A stretch of 64,000 nt of DNA. Source: Bacillus infantis. Lineage in GTDB: Bacteria; Bacillota; Bacilli; Bacillales; Cytobacillaceae. The position numbers and the translations under genes are program-made. The notes under the pieces were generated by a model that ran no database searches, was not told the DNA's origin, and worked only from the letters and a program-made list of their open reading frames with translations. This document shows, in pieces, positions 51,766 to 60,879 of this stretch (the first letter of the stretch is position 1; every line of letters starts with the position of its first letter). The stretch covers positions 186,001 through 250,000 of the forward strand of contig NZ_JAIVAP010000006.1 in the NCBI RefSeq assembly GCF_020171945.1. Direction: 5' to 3'.

Positions 51766-53276
51766 CATTTCCTTATTATCTATCTGTGCTGGTATTCTCT
51801 CCTTTAGCAGGGCTGCTTGTGCTCCTGGCAGTGCCAAAGGACAGAGAAAGGGCTATAAAGTGGATAGGGCTGGCCGCAGCCTTGCCGGCTGCCATTCTCT
51901 CCCTTGCTGCTTACCTTACGTACCATTCAGGGGCAGGGCTGGAAGAGCTGGATGAAGGAGCAGACTGGTTCCAATTTGGCCATCCTGATCTGGTTGGAGA
52001 TTATTTTAAGATTGGCTATGAACTCGGGGCGGATGGCTTCTCGTTGATTATGATTCTGCTCACCAGCCTGCTTGCTTTGCTCGCTGCGGCAGCATCATTC
52101 CGGATCACTAAAGAATGGAAAGGGTATTTTATGCTTTTCCTTCTGCTGGAAACGGGGATGCTTGGCGTTTTTGCCGCAGAGAATCTGTTCTTATTCTTCC
52201 TGTTTTTTGAAATAACGCTTATCCCGATGTTCTTTTTGATCGGAAAATGGGGATTGTTTGAAAAAGAAAAAGCAGCCTTCAGCTTTCTGATCTACAATGG
52301 CCTCGGTTCAGCCATCCTGCTGATCGTGTTTATTGTCTTGTTTGCCAGGACCGGAACGGCCAATATTCAAGAGCTTCAAATCGTCATGCAGGGGGGAGCA
52401 CAGGCGATTTCGCCATTCTCTGAGGAGCTGAAGCTTGGGCTGTTCATTGCCCTCCTGATTGCATTCGGCGTCAAGCTGCCGATTTTTCCGCTTCACAGCT
52501 GGATGGTCCGTGTTCATGCAGAGGCGCCGGCGTCGGTTGTGATGCTGCATGCCGGCATCCTGCTGAAGATCGGGGCTTTCGGTCTCATCCGCTTTGGCCT
52601 CGGATTTTTTCCGGAGCAATTCCAGCAGCTCGGCCTGCTGATCAGCATACTCGGTGCAGTCAATCTCCTGTATGGGGCATTCCTTGCTTTTATCCAGGAT
52701 GATTTCAGGAAAGTGCTTGCCTATTCTTCTATTTCCCATATGGGGATCGTCCTAATCGGATTAGGAGCATTAAATGAAGCGGGCGTACAGGGAGCCATTT
52801 TTCAAGTAGTCTCCCATGGACTGATTTCTGCGCTCTTGTTCTACCTTGTCGGTGCTTTATATGAGCGGGTCGGGACCTCCTCCATCAAGAAGCTTGGCGG
52901 GCTTTCCCGGCAGATGCCGCTTGCGGCCGGCTTCCTGCTCGCCGGGGCGATGGCTTCGCTCGGCATGCCCGGCATGTCCGGATTTATCAGTGAATTCATG
53001 GCCTTTCTCGGCCTGTTTGAAAACCGGCCGGCAGTGGCTGCTGTTGCCGCACTGGGCATCATCCTGACAGCTGTCTATCTGCTGAGGGCTGTCCTTGGAA
53101 TGACGTTCGGGGAAGCGCGGTCCGACTATGGGAACGTTACGGACCTCAAAGTATTGGAATTGATGCCGGCGGTGATCCTGGTTGGGGCCATCGTCCTGAT
53201 CGGCGTGTATCCGCTCGCTATCAGCGGGCCGCTTCAGCCGGTGCTGGAAACGATTTTGCCAGGAATGGGAGGGTGA
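51762..53276 (+). CDS. nuoM: NADH-quinone oxidoreductase subunit M
   Basis: An antiporter-like proton-pumping subunit with 14 helices in 504 residues. Landmarks are FFEITLIPMFFLIGKWG (channel glutamate, about 146-162), FPLHSWMVRVHAEAPASVVM with the broken-helix lysine and histidine region (about 243-262), and the C-terminal GMPGMSGFISEF. The ATG overlaps nuoL (ATGA). nuoN follows after 6 nt. All channel residues expected for a working pump appear intact. Confidence 0.97.
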   Translation: MTFPYYLSVLVFSPLAGLLVLLAVPKDRERAIKWIGLAAALPAAILSLAAYLTYHSGAGLEELDEGADWFQFGHPDLVGDYFKIGYELGADGFSLIMILLTSLLALLAAAASFRITKEWKGYFMLFLLLETGMLGVFAAENLFLFFLFFEITLIPMFFLIGKWGLFEKEKAAFSFLIYNGLGSAILLIVFIVLFARTGTANIQELQIVMQGGAQAISPFSEELKLGLFIALLIAFGVKLPIFPLHSWMVRVHAEAPASVVMLHAGILLKIGAFGLIRFGLGFFPEQFQQLGLLISILGAVNLLYGAFLAFIQDDFRKVLAYSSISHMGIVLIGLGALNEAGVQGAIFQVVSHGLISALLFYLVGALYERVGTSSIKKLGGLSRQMPLAAGFLLAGAMASLGMPGMSGFISEFMAFLGLFENRPAVAAVAALGIILTAVYLLRAVLGMTFGEARSDYGNVTDLKVLELMPAVILVGAIVLIGVYPLAISGPLQPVLETILPGMGG

Positions 53277-53282
53277 TGAAGG

Positions 53283-54797
53283 ATGGATCTGGAAACATTG
53301 CTTTCATATAATTGGCTCTTGATGACACCGGAATTCATCATTCTTGGCAGCACAGCGATCCTAACCCTGATCGATCTGTTCATGCCGTCTAAAAAGAACA
53401 GGCAGATCCTTGGCTGGCTTGCATTGGCCGGCATACTTGGTGCATTGGCTGCCCTTCTTGGCCTGCTTGGGAATGAGACGGAATCAATCCTTTTTGACAC
53501 CTTCCGCCTCGATTCGTTTGCCAAGGCATTCAAAATCCTGCTCCTGATCGGCTCTGCTTTTGTCATGCTGCTCGCCCTCGGATATAGAGGGAAAGAGGGG
53601 CTGGAGGAGTATAGGGGAGAGTTTTATTATCTCTTTCTGACGGCGCTTCTTGGGGCGATGATGATGTCGTCAAGCGGAGACCTGATCACCCTTTTCACAG
53701 GGCTCGAGCTGCTGTCGATTTCTTCCTATATCCTGGCCGGCATGCAGAAAAGGAATCTGCAGTCCAATGAATCGGCCATGAAATATGTAATAAATGGCGG
53801 GATTTCCACTGCGATCACCTTATTTGGGATGAGCTATTTGTATGGTCTTGCCGGCACGACCAATCTGAAGGAAATCGGATTGGCGCTGTCATCCATCACG
53901 GAATCCCAGTACTTGTACCTTGTCGGGCTGGCCTTTTTCATGATTTTGACAGGGCTCGCTTTTAAGATAGCGTCTGTGCCTTTCCATATGTGGGCGCCGG
54001 ATGTTTATCAGGGAGCTCCGCTTCCGGTCACTGCTTTCCTGAGTGCCGTTTCAAAAACAGCAGGGTTTGTACTGATTGCACGGGTGGTGCTCGTCATAGC
54101 CCTGTCTGCACCGTCAGAAGGGCCGGGCTCTTTGCCTCTCATCATCAAGGTCCAGGATTATATGGCCTTCCTGGCAGGCGCAACCATGATCGCCGGGAAT
54201 GTCATCGCCCTGAGGCAGCGTAATATCAAGCGGCTGTTTGCCTACTCAAGCATCGCCCATGCCGGCTATATATTTGTCGCCATTTCGGCTGCATCGGTAT
54301 TCATGTTCGACTCGCTGTGGTTCTATCTGGGCGCCTATCTGCTGATGAGCCTCGGGGCTTTTGCGGTCATCCAGGCTGTTTCTGAAAAAGCAGGATCAGA
54401 AGACATCAGCATTTTTTCCGGCCTTTATAAAAAGTCGCCGCTGCTTGCTGCCGCGATGGGGATATTCATCCTCTCTTTAGCAGGCATCCCGGGGACGGCT
54501 GGATTTATCGGAAAGCTCAATATCATTACAGGTGCCCTCATGACGGAGCCGGCCCACTATGTGCTCGTGTCGATCATGATTGCCGCAACCGTTGTTTCCT
54601 ACTATTATTATTTTGGGATCCTGACGCAGATGTTCTTCCGGCCTGCGGCAAACCAGGAGAAGCCTGCCCAGCCTGCTACCGTATCCATTGTCATTGGCAT
54701 CTGTGCCTGTGCGGTCATTGTGTTTGGAATTCTGCCAAACCTGGCCATTGATTTTCTGCAAAGCAACTTCAATCAATTTGCTGATTTTCTTCAATAA
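53283..54797 (+). CDS. nuoN: NADH-quinone oxidoreductase subunit N
   Basis: The third antiporter-like subunit, adjacent to NuoK. The 504 residues include LFTGLELLSISSYILAGMQK with the channel glutamate (about 138-157), VPFHMWAPDVYQGAPLPVTA (about 235-254) and SLAGIPGTAGFIGKL. GGGTGATGAAGG precedes the ATG. It is the last gene of the operon and is followed by a strong terminator. Confidence 0.97.
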   Translation: MDLETLLSYNWLLMTPEFIILGSTAILTLIDLFMPSKKNRQILGWLALAGILGALAALLGLLGNETESILFDTFRLDSFAKAFKILLLIGSAFVMLLALGYRGKEGLEEYRGEFYYLFLTALLGAMMMSSSGDLITLFTGLELLSISSYILAGMQKRNLQSNESAMKYVINGGISTAITLFGMSYLYGLAGTTNLKEIGLALSSITESQYLYLVGLAFFMILTGLAFKIASVPFHMWAPDVYQGAPLPVTAFLSAVSKTAGFVLIARVVLVIALSAPSEGPGSLPLIIKVQDYMAFLAGATMIAGNVIALRQRNIKRLFAYSSIAHAGYIFVAISAASVFMFDSLWFYLGAYLLMSLGAFAVIQAVSEKAGSEDISIFSGLYKKSPLLAAAMGIFILSLAGIPGTAGFIGKLNIITGALMTEPAHYVLVSIMIAATVVSYYYYFGILTQMFFRPAANQEKPAQPATVSIVIGICACAVIVFGILPNLAIDFLQSNFNQFADFLQ

Positions 54798-54805
54798 GAA
54801 GAAAG

Positions 54806-54838
54806 GGAGGCTGGTGAAAAGCACCAGTCTCCTTTTTT
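54806..54838 (+). terminator. nuo operon terminator
   Basis: GGAGGCTGGTG (54806-54816) pairs with CACCAGTCTCC (54822-54832), followed by T6. Confidence 0.92.
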
Positions 54839-55001
54839 ATTTTTTTCTATAAATGCGTGAAACCTTTGCAGGGGAGCTTACGTCAAATGAAAGGAGGCAT
54901 CCGCTTCGTCTATCATTAAGAGCAGATTGTGCCGGTTCATTTACGAAGCAATTGGTGCTACAATCTAAGTACTCAATGAAAGTTCCTAGGGGGATTGCCA
55001 A

Positions 55002-55238
55002 ATGATTTCAGGCTTCGGCCAGCAGGCATTACTAAGCATCATCTCACACTTGTTTTTCATCGCGATTGCCTGGTGGGCACTGCAGTCAGTCAACTATGAA
55101 AAGTTTCTGAGAGCCCATCATGTGTTCCAGGCAAGAGTGCTGTTCGTCATGCTTTCCATCGTCATTGGATCGATTGTCAGCAATTTTTTCCTGGACTATC
55201 TGCTATGGTCTCAGCAGCTGCCGCTCATTCTCCAATAA
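55002..55238 (+). CDS. ywzB: YwzB-like DUF1146 membrane protein
   Basis: A 78-residue protein with two membrane helices (about 8-28 and 44-67), of the DUF1146 family. It is found after the atp/nuo region and before ywmB in Bacillus. Landmarks are the WWALQSVNYEKFLR stretch between the helices and VMLSIVIGSIVSNFFLDYL. The function is unknown. CTAGGGGGA precedes the ATG. It may be cotranscribed with nothing else, since 257 nt follow before ywmB. Confidence 0.85.
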   Translation: MISGFGQQALLSIISHLFFIAIAWWALQSVNYEKFLRAHHVFQARVLFVMLSIVIGSIVSNFFLDYLLWSQQLPLILQ

Positions 55239-55365
55239 AAGATGAGTTAGATAGCGCAAAAAGCGAAATATAGGTCTTCACGCATGTTCCATTCCAGCAG
55301 GAAACTTAGTAAAATCTTTTTTGTATGTCAGCAGCTTGCTTGCTGTAAATACATATGCGCACTTT

Positions 55366-55381
55366 TGTGAAAAAAGTCACG
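55366..55381 (+). promoter_or_regulatory. Fnr-like inverted repeat upstream of ywmB
   Basis: TGTGA-AAAAAG-TCACG at 55366-55381. A similar CACTT...AAGTG element (TTGTCAAAAAGTGAC) lies about 50 nt later at 55417-55431. These could be operator sites; the regulator is not identified. Confidence 0.35.
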
Positions 55382-55495
55382 TATACACATAATGTGAGCT
55401 TTCCGGCTTCTGCACTTGTCAAAAAGTGACGACTTTTCCCTGGTATGCTCTCTCCCAGCTTGGCAACAATGGTAATAAGGGGAGTGAGATACAGG

Positions 55496-56242
55496 ATGAA
55501 AAAGTTTACACTTTATTTTGTAATTATCGCTATTATTGGTTTTGTTACTATAAACCTTGGGAATAAGACGACTGTAGCTTTCGGAAAGCATGACCTATTG
55601 ACTATGGCCTCGGTTCTTCAAAACAAAGATATTTTGATTCAGGACTGGACGATTCATGCAAGAAAAAATATGGAAAATGTCGAAAATCTTCGGGACGCCG
55701 AAACGCTTGCCGGGAAATTGAAGGCAGAGTATCCTGAGTGGGAGTGGACATCAAGCTCCAGCAAGGATAAAGCCGAGTATACAGCGGTTTTCCAGGCAGA
55801 CGAAAATAAAAAAGAGAGCATAAAAATTCTAACGACCCTCACAAATGGCAAGGCTCATACGTATTTAATTTATGAGGCCACAGGCCATGGCTGGGGGAAG
55901 GAAACGGAGACCTTCCTAAAAGAGGAACTTTCCGATAAGCTCTCCGACATATTTCGTGGAAATGCCACAATTTTCTCTTGTATTAAAGGCGAGTTCGGTG
56001 ATAAGATGAAAAAGACTTTGCCTGATAATGTAAATGAATTGATGAAAGCTTTTGATGCAAAGGAAATTGAGTCATTAAAAGAAAGTTCTTTTATATCAGC
56101 ATCGGCGTATTCTCCAATGTTTGCCGGGTCGATTGAAAGCAACAATGATGAGATGAATTTACAAATTGGATTAAGAACTCAAGGATTGGGCGGAAAGACT
56201 ACCCTTGTAGTTGGAACACCAATCATTACGATTGAATATTAA
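55496..56242 (+). CDS. ywmB: YwmB-like secreted protein (DUF1779)
   Basis: A 248-residue protein with an N-terminal signal or anchor segment (MKKFTLYFVIIAIIGFVTIN). The YwmB family core follows (WTIHARKNMENV, AEYPEWEWTSSS, GNATIFSCIKGEFGDKMKK, ESLKESSFISASAYSP). YwmB lies upstream of murAA and spoIID in Bacillus and has no known function. The extracytoplasmic location suggests a cell-envelope role (inference). I use ATG 55496, with GGGGAG about 11 nt upstream. The earlier in-frame ATG 55445 would put hydrophilic residues before the signal segment. murA1 follows after 33 nt. Confidence 0.85.
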   Translation: MKKFTLYFVIIAIIGFVTINLGNKTTVAFGKHDLLTMASVLQNKDILIQDWTIHARKNMENVENLRDAETLAGKLKAEYPEWEWTSSSSKDKAEYTAVFQADENKKESIKILTTLTNGKAHTYLIYEATGHGWGKETETFLKEELSDKLSDIFRGNATIFSCIKGEFGDKMKKTLPDNVNELMKAFDAKEIESLKESSFISASAYSPMFAGSIESNNDEMNLQIGLRTQGLGGKTTLVVGTPIITIEY

Positions 56243-56275
56243 TATAGAGAAATTGGACGCGGAGGGGAATACACT

Positions 56276-57583
56276 TTGGAAAAAATCATCGTCCGCGGCG
56301 GAAAAAGGCTAAGCGGTACTGTTAAAGTAGAAGGAGCAAAAAATGCTGTCTTGCCTGTTATCGCCGCTACACTGTTAGCAAGTGATGGAAAAAGCGTAAT
56401 TCGTGATGTGCCGACTCTCTCCGATGTATATACCATCAATGAAGTGTTACGCTATTTAAACGCCGAAGTGGAGTTTAAAAATAACGAAGTCATCGTGGAT
56501 GCATCAAGAGAGCTTAAGGTTGAGGCACCGTTTGAATATGTTCGCAAAATGCGCGCATCTGTACTCGTAATGGGATCATTGCTCGCGCGCAACGGCCGTG
56601 CCCGTGTCGCACTGCCAGGAGGCTGTGCCATCGGATCACGTCCGATCGACCAGCACCTGAAAGGCTTTGAAGCCATGGGTGCTAAGGTAAAAGTAGGAAA
56701 TGGCTTCATTGAAGCGGAAGTAGAAGACCGCCTGCAGGGAGCAAAAATATACCTGGACTTCCCGAGCGTTGGGGCAACTGAAAACATCATGATGGCTGCA
56801 ACCCTTGCAAAGGGCACAACAATCATCGAGAACGTTGCAAAAGAGCCTGAGATTGTTGACCTCGCTAACTTCCTCAATAAAATGGGGGCAAAAGTAAAAG
56901 GTGCAGGTACAGGTACAATCAAGATCGAGGGCGTTGACGTGCTTTTCGGAGCAGTCCATAACATCATCCCTGACCGCATCGAGGCAGGAACCTTCATGGT
57001 AGCAGCTGCTATCACAGGCGGAGATGTGCTGGTACAGAATGCAGTTCCGGAACACATGACATCCCTGATTGCCAAAATGGAGGAAATGGGTGTCACTTTC
57101 ATCGAGGAAGGCGAAGGAGTCCGTGTCATCGGCCCTGACAAGCTGAAGGCTGTTGATATCAAGACAATGCCTCACCCTGGCTTCCCGACTGACATGCAGT
57201 CCCAGATGATGGCCCTCTTGCTTCGTGCAAAAGGAACCAGCATGATCACTGAAACGGTATTCGAAAACCGCTTCATGCATGTAGAGGAATTCCGCAGGAT
57301 GAATGCTGAAGTAAAGATTGAAGGCCGTTCCGTTGTCATGAATGGTCCATCCAATCTGCAGGGAGCAGAAGTTGCAGCGACCGATCTTCGTGCAGCAGCA
57401 GCCCTGATTCTGACTGGCCTGGTCGCTGACGGCGTTACCCGTGTAACAGAGCTTAAGCACCTTGACCGCGGCTATGTCGGCTTCCACAACAAACTGGCAG
57501 CCCTTGGCGCTGACATTGAACGCATCACAGAAGTGGAAGAAACCATTACTGAAGAAACTTACGTATCCGATATGAATGCTTAA
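56276..57583 (+). CDS. murA1: UDP-N-acetylglucosamine 1-carboxyvinyltransferase, main paralogue
   Basis: The principal MurA for peptidoglycan precursor synthesis (murAA in B. subtilis, by position and sequence). The 435 residues start [20 protein letters not shown], with the nucleophile Cys117 in [20 protein letters not shown] and the PEP-site arginines in place. The start codon is TTG 56276, with GGAGGGG 8 nt upstream. It differs from murA2 (9774) in having AIGS instead of HLGP after the Cys and a longer acidic C-terminal tail. A large terminator follows. Confidence 0.97.
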   Translation: MEKIIVRGGKRLSGTVKVEGAKNAVLPVIAATLLASDGKSVIRDVPTLSDVYTINEVLRYLNAEVEFKNNEVIVDASRELKVEAPFEYVRKMRASVLVMGSLLARNGRARVALPGGCAIGSRPIDQHLKGFEAMGAKVKVGNGFIEAEVEDRLQGAKIYLDFPSVGATENIMMAATLAKGTTIIENVAKEPEIVDLANFLNKMGAKVKGAGTGTIKIEGVDVLFGAVHNIIPDRIEAGTFMVAAAITGGDVLVQNAVPEHMTSLIAKMEEMGVTFIEEGEGVRVIGPDKLKAVDIKTMPHPGFPTDMQSQMMALLLRAKGTSMITETVFENRFMHVEEFRRMNAEVKIEGRSVVMNGPSNLQGAEVAATDLRAAAALILTGLVADGVTRVTELKHLDRGYVGFHNKLAALGADIERITEVEETITEETYVSDMNA

Positions 57584-57608
57584 TTGCATTCCGGAATATG
57601 TTCAATAA

Positions 57609-57660
57609 AACCGTAGAACCTTGTTGTCTGATATCCGACGATAAGGTTCTGCGGTTTTTT
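57609..57660 (+). terminator. murA1 terminator
   Basis: AACCGTAGAACCTTGT pairs with ATAAGGTTCTGCGGTT over about 16 bp (57609-57656), followed by T6. Confidence 0.93.
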
Positions 57661-57853
57661 GATTTTATGCAGCGGAGCTGTTTTTACGACTGATTATGCT
57701 GAATGTAATCTATTCTTAATACTGGCCCGGCCTCAAGGCAAAAGCCTTCTCCCATCTGAGGATTCTTGTCATAAAAGCTTGTCCGCAGCCATATGAATGA
57801 ATGGAGATGGCCATTTGGTTATTTGACAATCATTCGATATGGAGGCATAATTC

Positions 57854-58882
57854 ATGATTAAATTTAAACCGATCCTACTACTATCCGCCCTACTGCTCGT
57901 AACAACCCTGATGATCCCGACATTGCTTGTCCTCCCATTCAAGGATGCAAAAGTCAGCGGAAAGCTGGGCGAAGAGCTTCAGCAGCAGGAAAAGCCGCCA
58001 GCAGCTGCCAAGCCTGCCGGGCCGGCAATTGACGTGTCTGTATACCGCACGATGGTCAAAAAAGTAGAAACGCTTCCTCTTGAGGATTATGTAGTCGGGG
58101 TGGTCGCCTCTGAAATGCCTGCCGACTTTGAAAAAGAAGCCCTGAAGGCACAGGCACTGACAGCCAGGACCTATATTGTCAGGCAAATGATGGGCAAGGT
58201 GACAGACGGGCTGCCGGATGGAGCGATCGTAACCGATACGGAGAACCATCAGGTCTATAAGAATGAGGCTGAGCTGAAAAAAATCTGGCAAAAGGATTAC
58301 AGCTGGAAGATAAAAAAGATCAAAGAGGCCGTGAGCGAAACGAGCGGACAGATCCTGACATATGAAGGAAAACCGATTGAAGCCCAATTCTTCTCCACGG
58401 CAAACGGATATACCGAAAGCTCGGAAGAAGTGTGGTCCAATGCCATGCCATATTTGAAAAGTGTGGAAAGCCCATGGGATGTAGGGACACCTAAGTACCA
58501 GGCACAGAAAGAGATCACAGTTGCAGAATTTGAAGCAAAGCTCGGCGTAAAGCTGCCTGCTGACAACACGATTGGCACCGTAATTGAAAGAACGGCCGGT
58601 AAGAGGGTCGGCAAGGTGGATATTAACGGAAAGGTTCTGGAGGGTACAACGATTCGCACAGATCTCGGACTTAGGTCCACCGACTTCACGTGGGAGCGCA
58701 AGGGCAATAATATTGTCATCACCACGAAAGGCTTCGGACACGGTGTCGGCATGAGCCAATACGGAGCAAACGGGATGGCAGCAGAAGGGAAAACCTTCAA
58801 GGATATCGTCACATACTATTATAAAGGCGTCGAAATTGCGTCAGCCGAGCAGGCTTTGACAAAAATAACCGCACAAAAATAG
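57854..58882 (+). CDS. spoIID: Stage II sporulation protein D, lytic transglycosylase
   Basis: SpoIID cuts denuded peptidoglycan glycan strands in the mother cell during engulfment, as part of the SpoIID-SpoIIM-SpoIIP machine. The 342 residues have one N-terminal membrane segment (about 7-27) and an extracellular catalytic domain. Visible landmarks are [25 protein letters not shown] with the catalytic Glu (near 88), the [18 protein letters not shown] stretch, and [17 protein letters not shown] near the C-terminus. The ATG follows GGAGGCAT. Expression by sigma E is expected. ATA-N16-CATATGAAT at 57771-57798 is a weak candidate promoter. Confidence 0.96.
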   Translation: MIKFKPILLLSALLLVTTLMIPTLLVLPFKDAKVSGKLGEELQQQEKPPAAAKPAGPAIDVSVYRTMVKKVETLPLEDYVVGVVASEMPADFEKEALKAQALTARTYIVRQMMGKVTDGLPDGAIVTDTENHQVYKNEAELKKIWQKDYSWKIKKIKEAVSETSGQILTYEGKPIEAQFFSTANGYTESSEEVWSNAMPYLKSVESPWDVGTPKYQAQKEITVAEFEAKLGVKLPADNTIGTVIERTAGKRVGKVDINGKVLEGTTIRTDLGLRSTDFTWERKGNNIVITTKGFGHGVGMSQYGANGMAAEGKTFKDIVTYYYKGVEIASAEQALTKITAQK

Positions 58883-58912
58883 GACTGGGGCCTGACCCCA
58901 GTCCTATTTTTT
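58881..58912. terminator. Bidirectional terminator between spoIID and the VanZ-like gene
   Basis: AGGACTGGGG (58881-58890) pairs with CCCCAGTCCT (58896-58905). T7 follows on the plus strand, and ATTTTT follows on the minus strand. The stop codons of both genes touch the stem. Confidence 0.9.
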
Positions 58913-59323
58913 TATATCCTCTATTCTTTTTAAAAAGCTGGCAAGCAGCTTGAAGCGCCCACCGAACCTGGCCTGATAGACAAAATAATAAGCCGCAGCC
59001 ACGCCAATCCAGTCCTTGGCCACATCGATCAGCGAAGAAGACCGTGCCGGGATGAAGGATTGATGGATTTCGTCTGTCACGCCGTACAGGGCGGCAATGA
59101 CGGCGAGGATGATATTTAGCTTTTTAGTAAGACGGCCTCCGGTCAAAAAGGCCAGCACCAAAAGGATATAAAGGATGGCAAACTCTATCAGATGCATAGA
59201 TTCCTTCAGGAAGCTATCGACCTTTGAATCAGGCAAGGCGACGACGGCATCAGAAGGCATGCTTGATAAAAACCAGATCAGTCCCATATATAAGAGGGGC
59301 AAAATTCGTATGATCCACTTCAT
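58904..59323 (-). CDS. VanZ-like membrane protein
   Basis: A 139-residue protein with four hydrophobic segments, of the VanZ family. It shows the family pattern of conserved polar residues near helices: IWFLSSMPSD near 16-25, MHLIEFAILYILL near 43-55, and YGVTDEIHQSFIPARSSSLIDVAKD near 99-123. The name comes from a teicoplanin-resistance gene, but most Bacillus members are simple membrane proteins of unknown role. On the minus strand, AGGAGA lies 8 nt before the ATG. It is convergent with spoIID and divergent from spoIIQ. Confidence 0.87.
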   Translation of the reverse strand: MKWIIRILPLLYMGLIWFLSSMPSDAVVALPDSKVDSFLKESMHLIEFAILYILLVLAFLTGGRLTKKLNIILAVIAALYGVTDEIHQSFIPARSSSLIDVAKDWIGVAAAYYFVYQARFGGRFKLLASFLKRIEDIKK

Positions 59324-59413
59324 TATTTTTCTCCTTAGAATTATTTTGATCTTTCATGCATAAAGCGGAAAGCTTTGTCGAAAAATAAGCATTAAAAAAT
59401 TTTTTTCCGGTAT

Positions 59414-59443
59414 GTATATAAAACCCTCAATCTGTTCAGAATG
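59414..59443 (+). promoter_or_regulatory. spoIIQ sigma F promoter
   Basis: GTATA (59414-59418), a 15-nt spacer and GTTCAGAATG (59434-59443) match GyATA-N15-GGnnAnAnTR at all but one position. The leader is only about 12 nt long. Confidence 0.82.
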
Positions 59444-59462
59444 ATTGCTGAGGTGATGATAA

Positions 59463-60428
59463 ATGAGAGAGGAAGAAAAGCAACGATCTTCTCAAGATTC
59501 AGGTTTCAAGCGCTTTATGAAAAAAAGGTGGGCATTCCCGGCTATCTATCTGGCGAGCGCAGCAATCATTCTAACCGCGGTTCTTTGGTATCAAAACTCG
59601 AACAGTGCGACAGATGAGTATGATTACAGCGATACTGATGTTGCCGAGAAGAAATACGATGAGCCATCAGTAGAAGTAACCCGCTCAATGGAAAACTTTG
59701 TAATGCCGGTAGCCGACCAGGATTCAGTCGAAATCCAAAAGCAGTTCTATGATTACACAGGCAAGAAAGAAGAACAGGAAGCAGCATTGGTTTTCTACAA
59801 TAACACGTACCATCCGAACACTGGAATTGATATCGCCCAAAAAGATGGCGAATCCTTTGAAGTGAAAGCAGCCCTGAGCGGAACTGTGACTAGAGTGGAT
59901 GAAGATGCGCTGTTAGGAAATGTCATCGAAATCGAGCATGACAAAGGTATTGTAACACAATATCAATCTGTTACAGATGTAAGTGTAAAACAAGGCGACC
60001 AGGTTGAACAAGGACAAGCTCTTGCAAAAGCCGGCCAAAGCCTATTTAACGAAGAAGCAGGCGTCCATGTACACTTTGAAATCCGCAAGGACAATGTACC
60101 TGTCAACCCGCTTGACTACTTCAATAAGCCATTAAGCGCGCTTCAGGAAGCTGCCCCGACTGATAACACAGGTGCAGCCGACGACAGCGGTGCCGCTGAA
60201 GAAAATGACAGCGATGCAGCAGCTGAAGGTGAAGAAGCCGACGATGCAGCAACTGGAACAGAAGAATCAGCAGATGAGAAAAAAGCTGCTGAAGACGATA
60301 AAGCAGCAGAAGATAAAGAAGACAAAAATGCAGGCGATAAAGAAGATCAGGACAAAAACAATTCCGGAGATCAGGAAGAAGAGTCCAATGATTCATCTGA
60401 CGCCAGCCTGAATAACGAAAACGCGTAA
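59463..60428 (+). CDS. spoIIQ: Stage II sporulation protein Q
   Basis: A forespore membrane protein that pairs with mother-cell SpoIIIAH across the intermembrane space, forming the feeding-tube channel. It has a membrane helix at 23-43 and an M23/LytM fold at about 105-215. One zinc ligand is replaced: the usual H-x-G-x-D reads Asn119-Thr-Gly-Ile-Asp123, while HVH at 202-204 is kept. The enzyme is therefore probably inactive, as in B. subtilis. The last 95 residues are an acidic, Lys/Glu/Asp-rich low-complexity tail that makes the protein longer (321) than the B. subtilis one (about 283). GAGGTGATG precedes the ATG. Confidence 0.95.
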   Translation: MREEEKQRSSQDSGFKRFMKKRWAFPAIYLASAAIILTAVLWYQNSNSATDEYDYSDTDVAEKKYDEPSVEVTRSMENFVMPVADQDSVEIQKQFYDYTGKKEEQEAALVFYNNTYHPNTGIDIAQKDGESFEVKAALSGTVTRVDEDALLGNVIEIEHDKGIVTQYQSVTDVSVKQGDQVEQGQALAKAGQSLFNEEAGVHVHFEIRKDNVPVNPLDYFNKPLSALQEAAPTDNTGAADDSGAAEENDSDAAAEGEEADDAATGTEESADEKKAAEDDKAAEDKEDKNAGDKEDQDKNNSGDQEEESNDSSDASLNNENA

Positions 60429-60440
60429 TAAGAATGGAAA

Positions 60441-60470
60441 AGCCCGCCGTGATGATGGCGGGTTTTTTCG
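60441..60470 (+). terminator. spoIIQ terminator
   Basis: CCCGCC (60443-60448) pairs with GGCGGG (60457-60462), followed by T6. Confidence 0.88.
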
Positions 60471-60536
60471 TTGTGGGTGGGGAGTCGGCTGGGCTGGCTG
60501 GCTCGATCGCCGGTGTTTGCTGCTCTTTGGGGCTAG

Positions 60537-60656
60537 TTGCTAATAAAATGGGAAAGTTGCTAATATATCCGGGAAGTTGCTAATAAAAAGGAAAAGTTGC
60601 TAATATCCAGAAAAAGTTGCTAATAAACTCAAAAAGTTGCTAATAAACGCAATTTC
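60537..60656 (+). repeat. Array C: six TTGCTAATA units at exact 20-nt spacing
   Basis: TTGCTAATA starts at 60537, 60557, 60577, 60597, 60617 and 60637, with no drift. Each unit has a conserved 10-11 nt half (AGTTGCTAATA) and a variable half (such as AATGGGAA or TATCCGGG). It lies in the 451-nt gap between spoIIQ and ggt. Confidence 0.92.
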
Positions 60657-60785
60657 CGGTCCCTCCAGATGTGCAGGTACATAGTACTGACGCCCCTTGC
60701 CGCCAAAGCAGCTGTACTTTTTGCCATAATAAGCCCAATATCCTCCGCAAACCATTCAACAGAATACTCACTCATTCACAATTTT

Positions 60786-60815
60786 TCGACATTTCCCCCT
60801 TTTCTCTGGTATAAT
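60786..60815 (+). promoter_or_regulatory. ggt sigma A promoter
   Basis: TCGACA (60786-60791), an 18-nt spacer and TATAAT (60810-60815) with an extended TGG. It is very like the nuo promoter, which has the same TCGACA. Confidence 0.75.
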
Positions 60816-60844
60816 ATTTCGCAAGGCGAAGGTTTTGCCTAGCT

Positions 60845-60857
60845 GGTGCCTGGCACC
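60845..60857 (+). repeat. GGTGCCTGGCACC palindrome in the ggt leader
   Basis: A 13-bp perfect palindrome around one base, 23 nt before the ggt start. The same motif forms the arms of the ywlC terminator (21600-21660). Confidence 0.7.
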
Positions 60858-60879
60858 GTCAATAGAGGGGGAAAAGAAT

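Noticed and set aside
56636-57589. A 317-codon minus-strand frame opposite murA1
   Set aside because: Antisense shadow; Cys- and His-rich, with no start signal.
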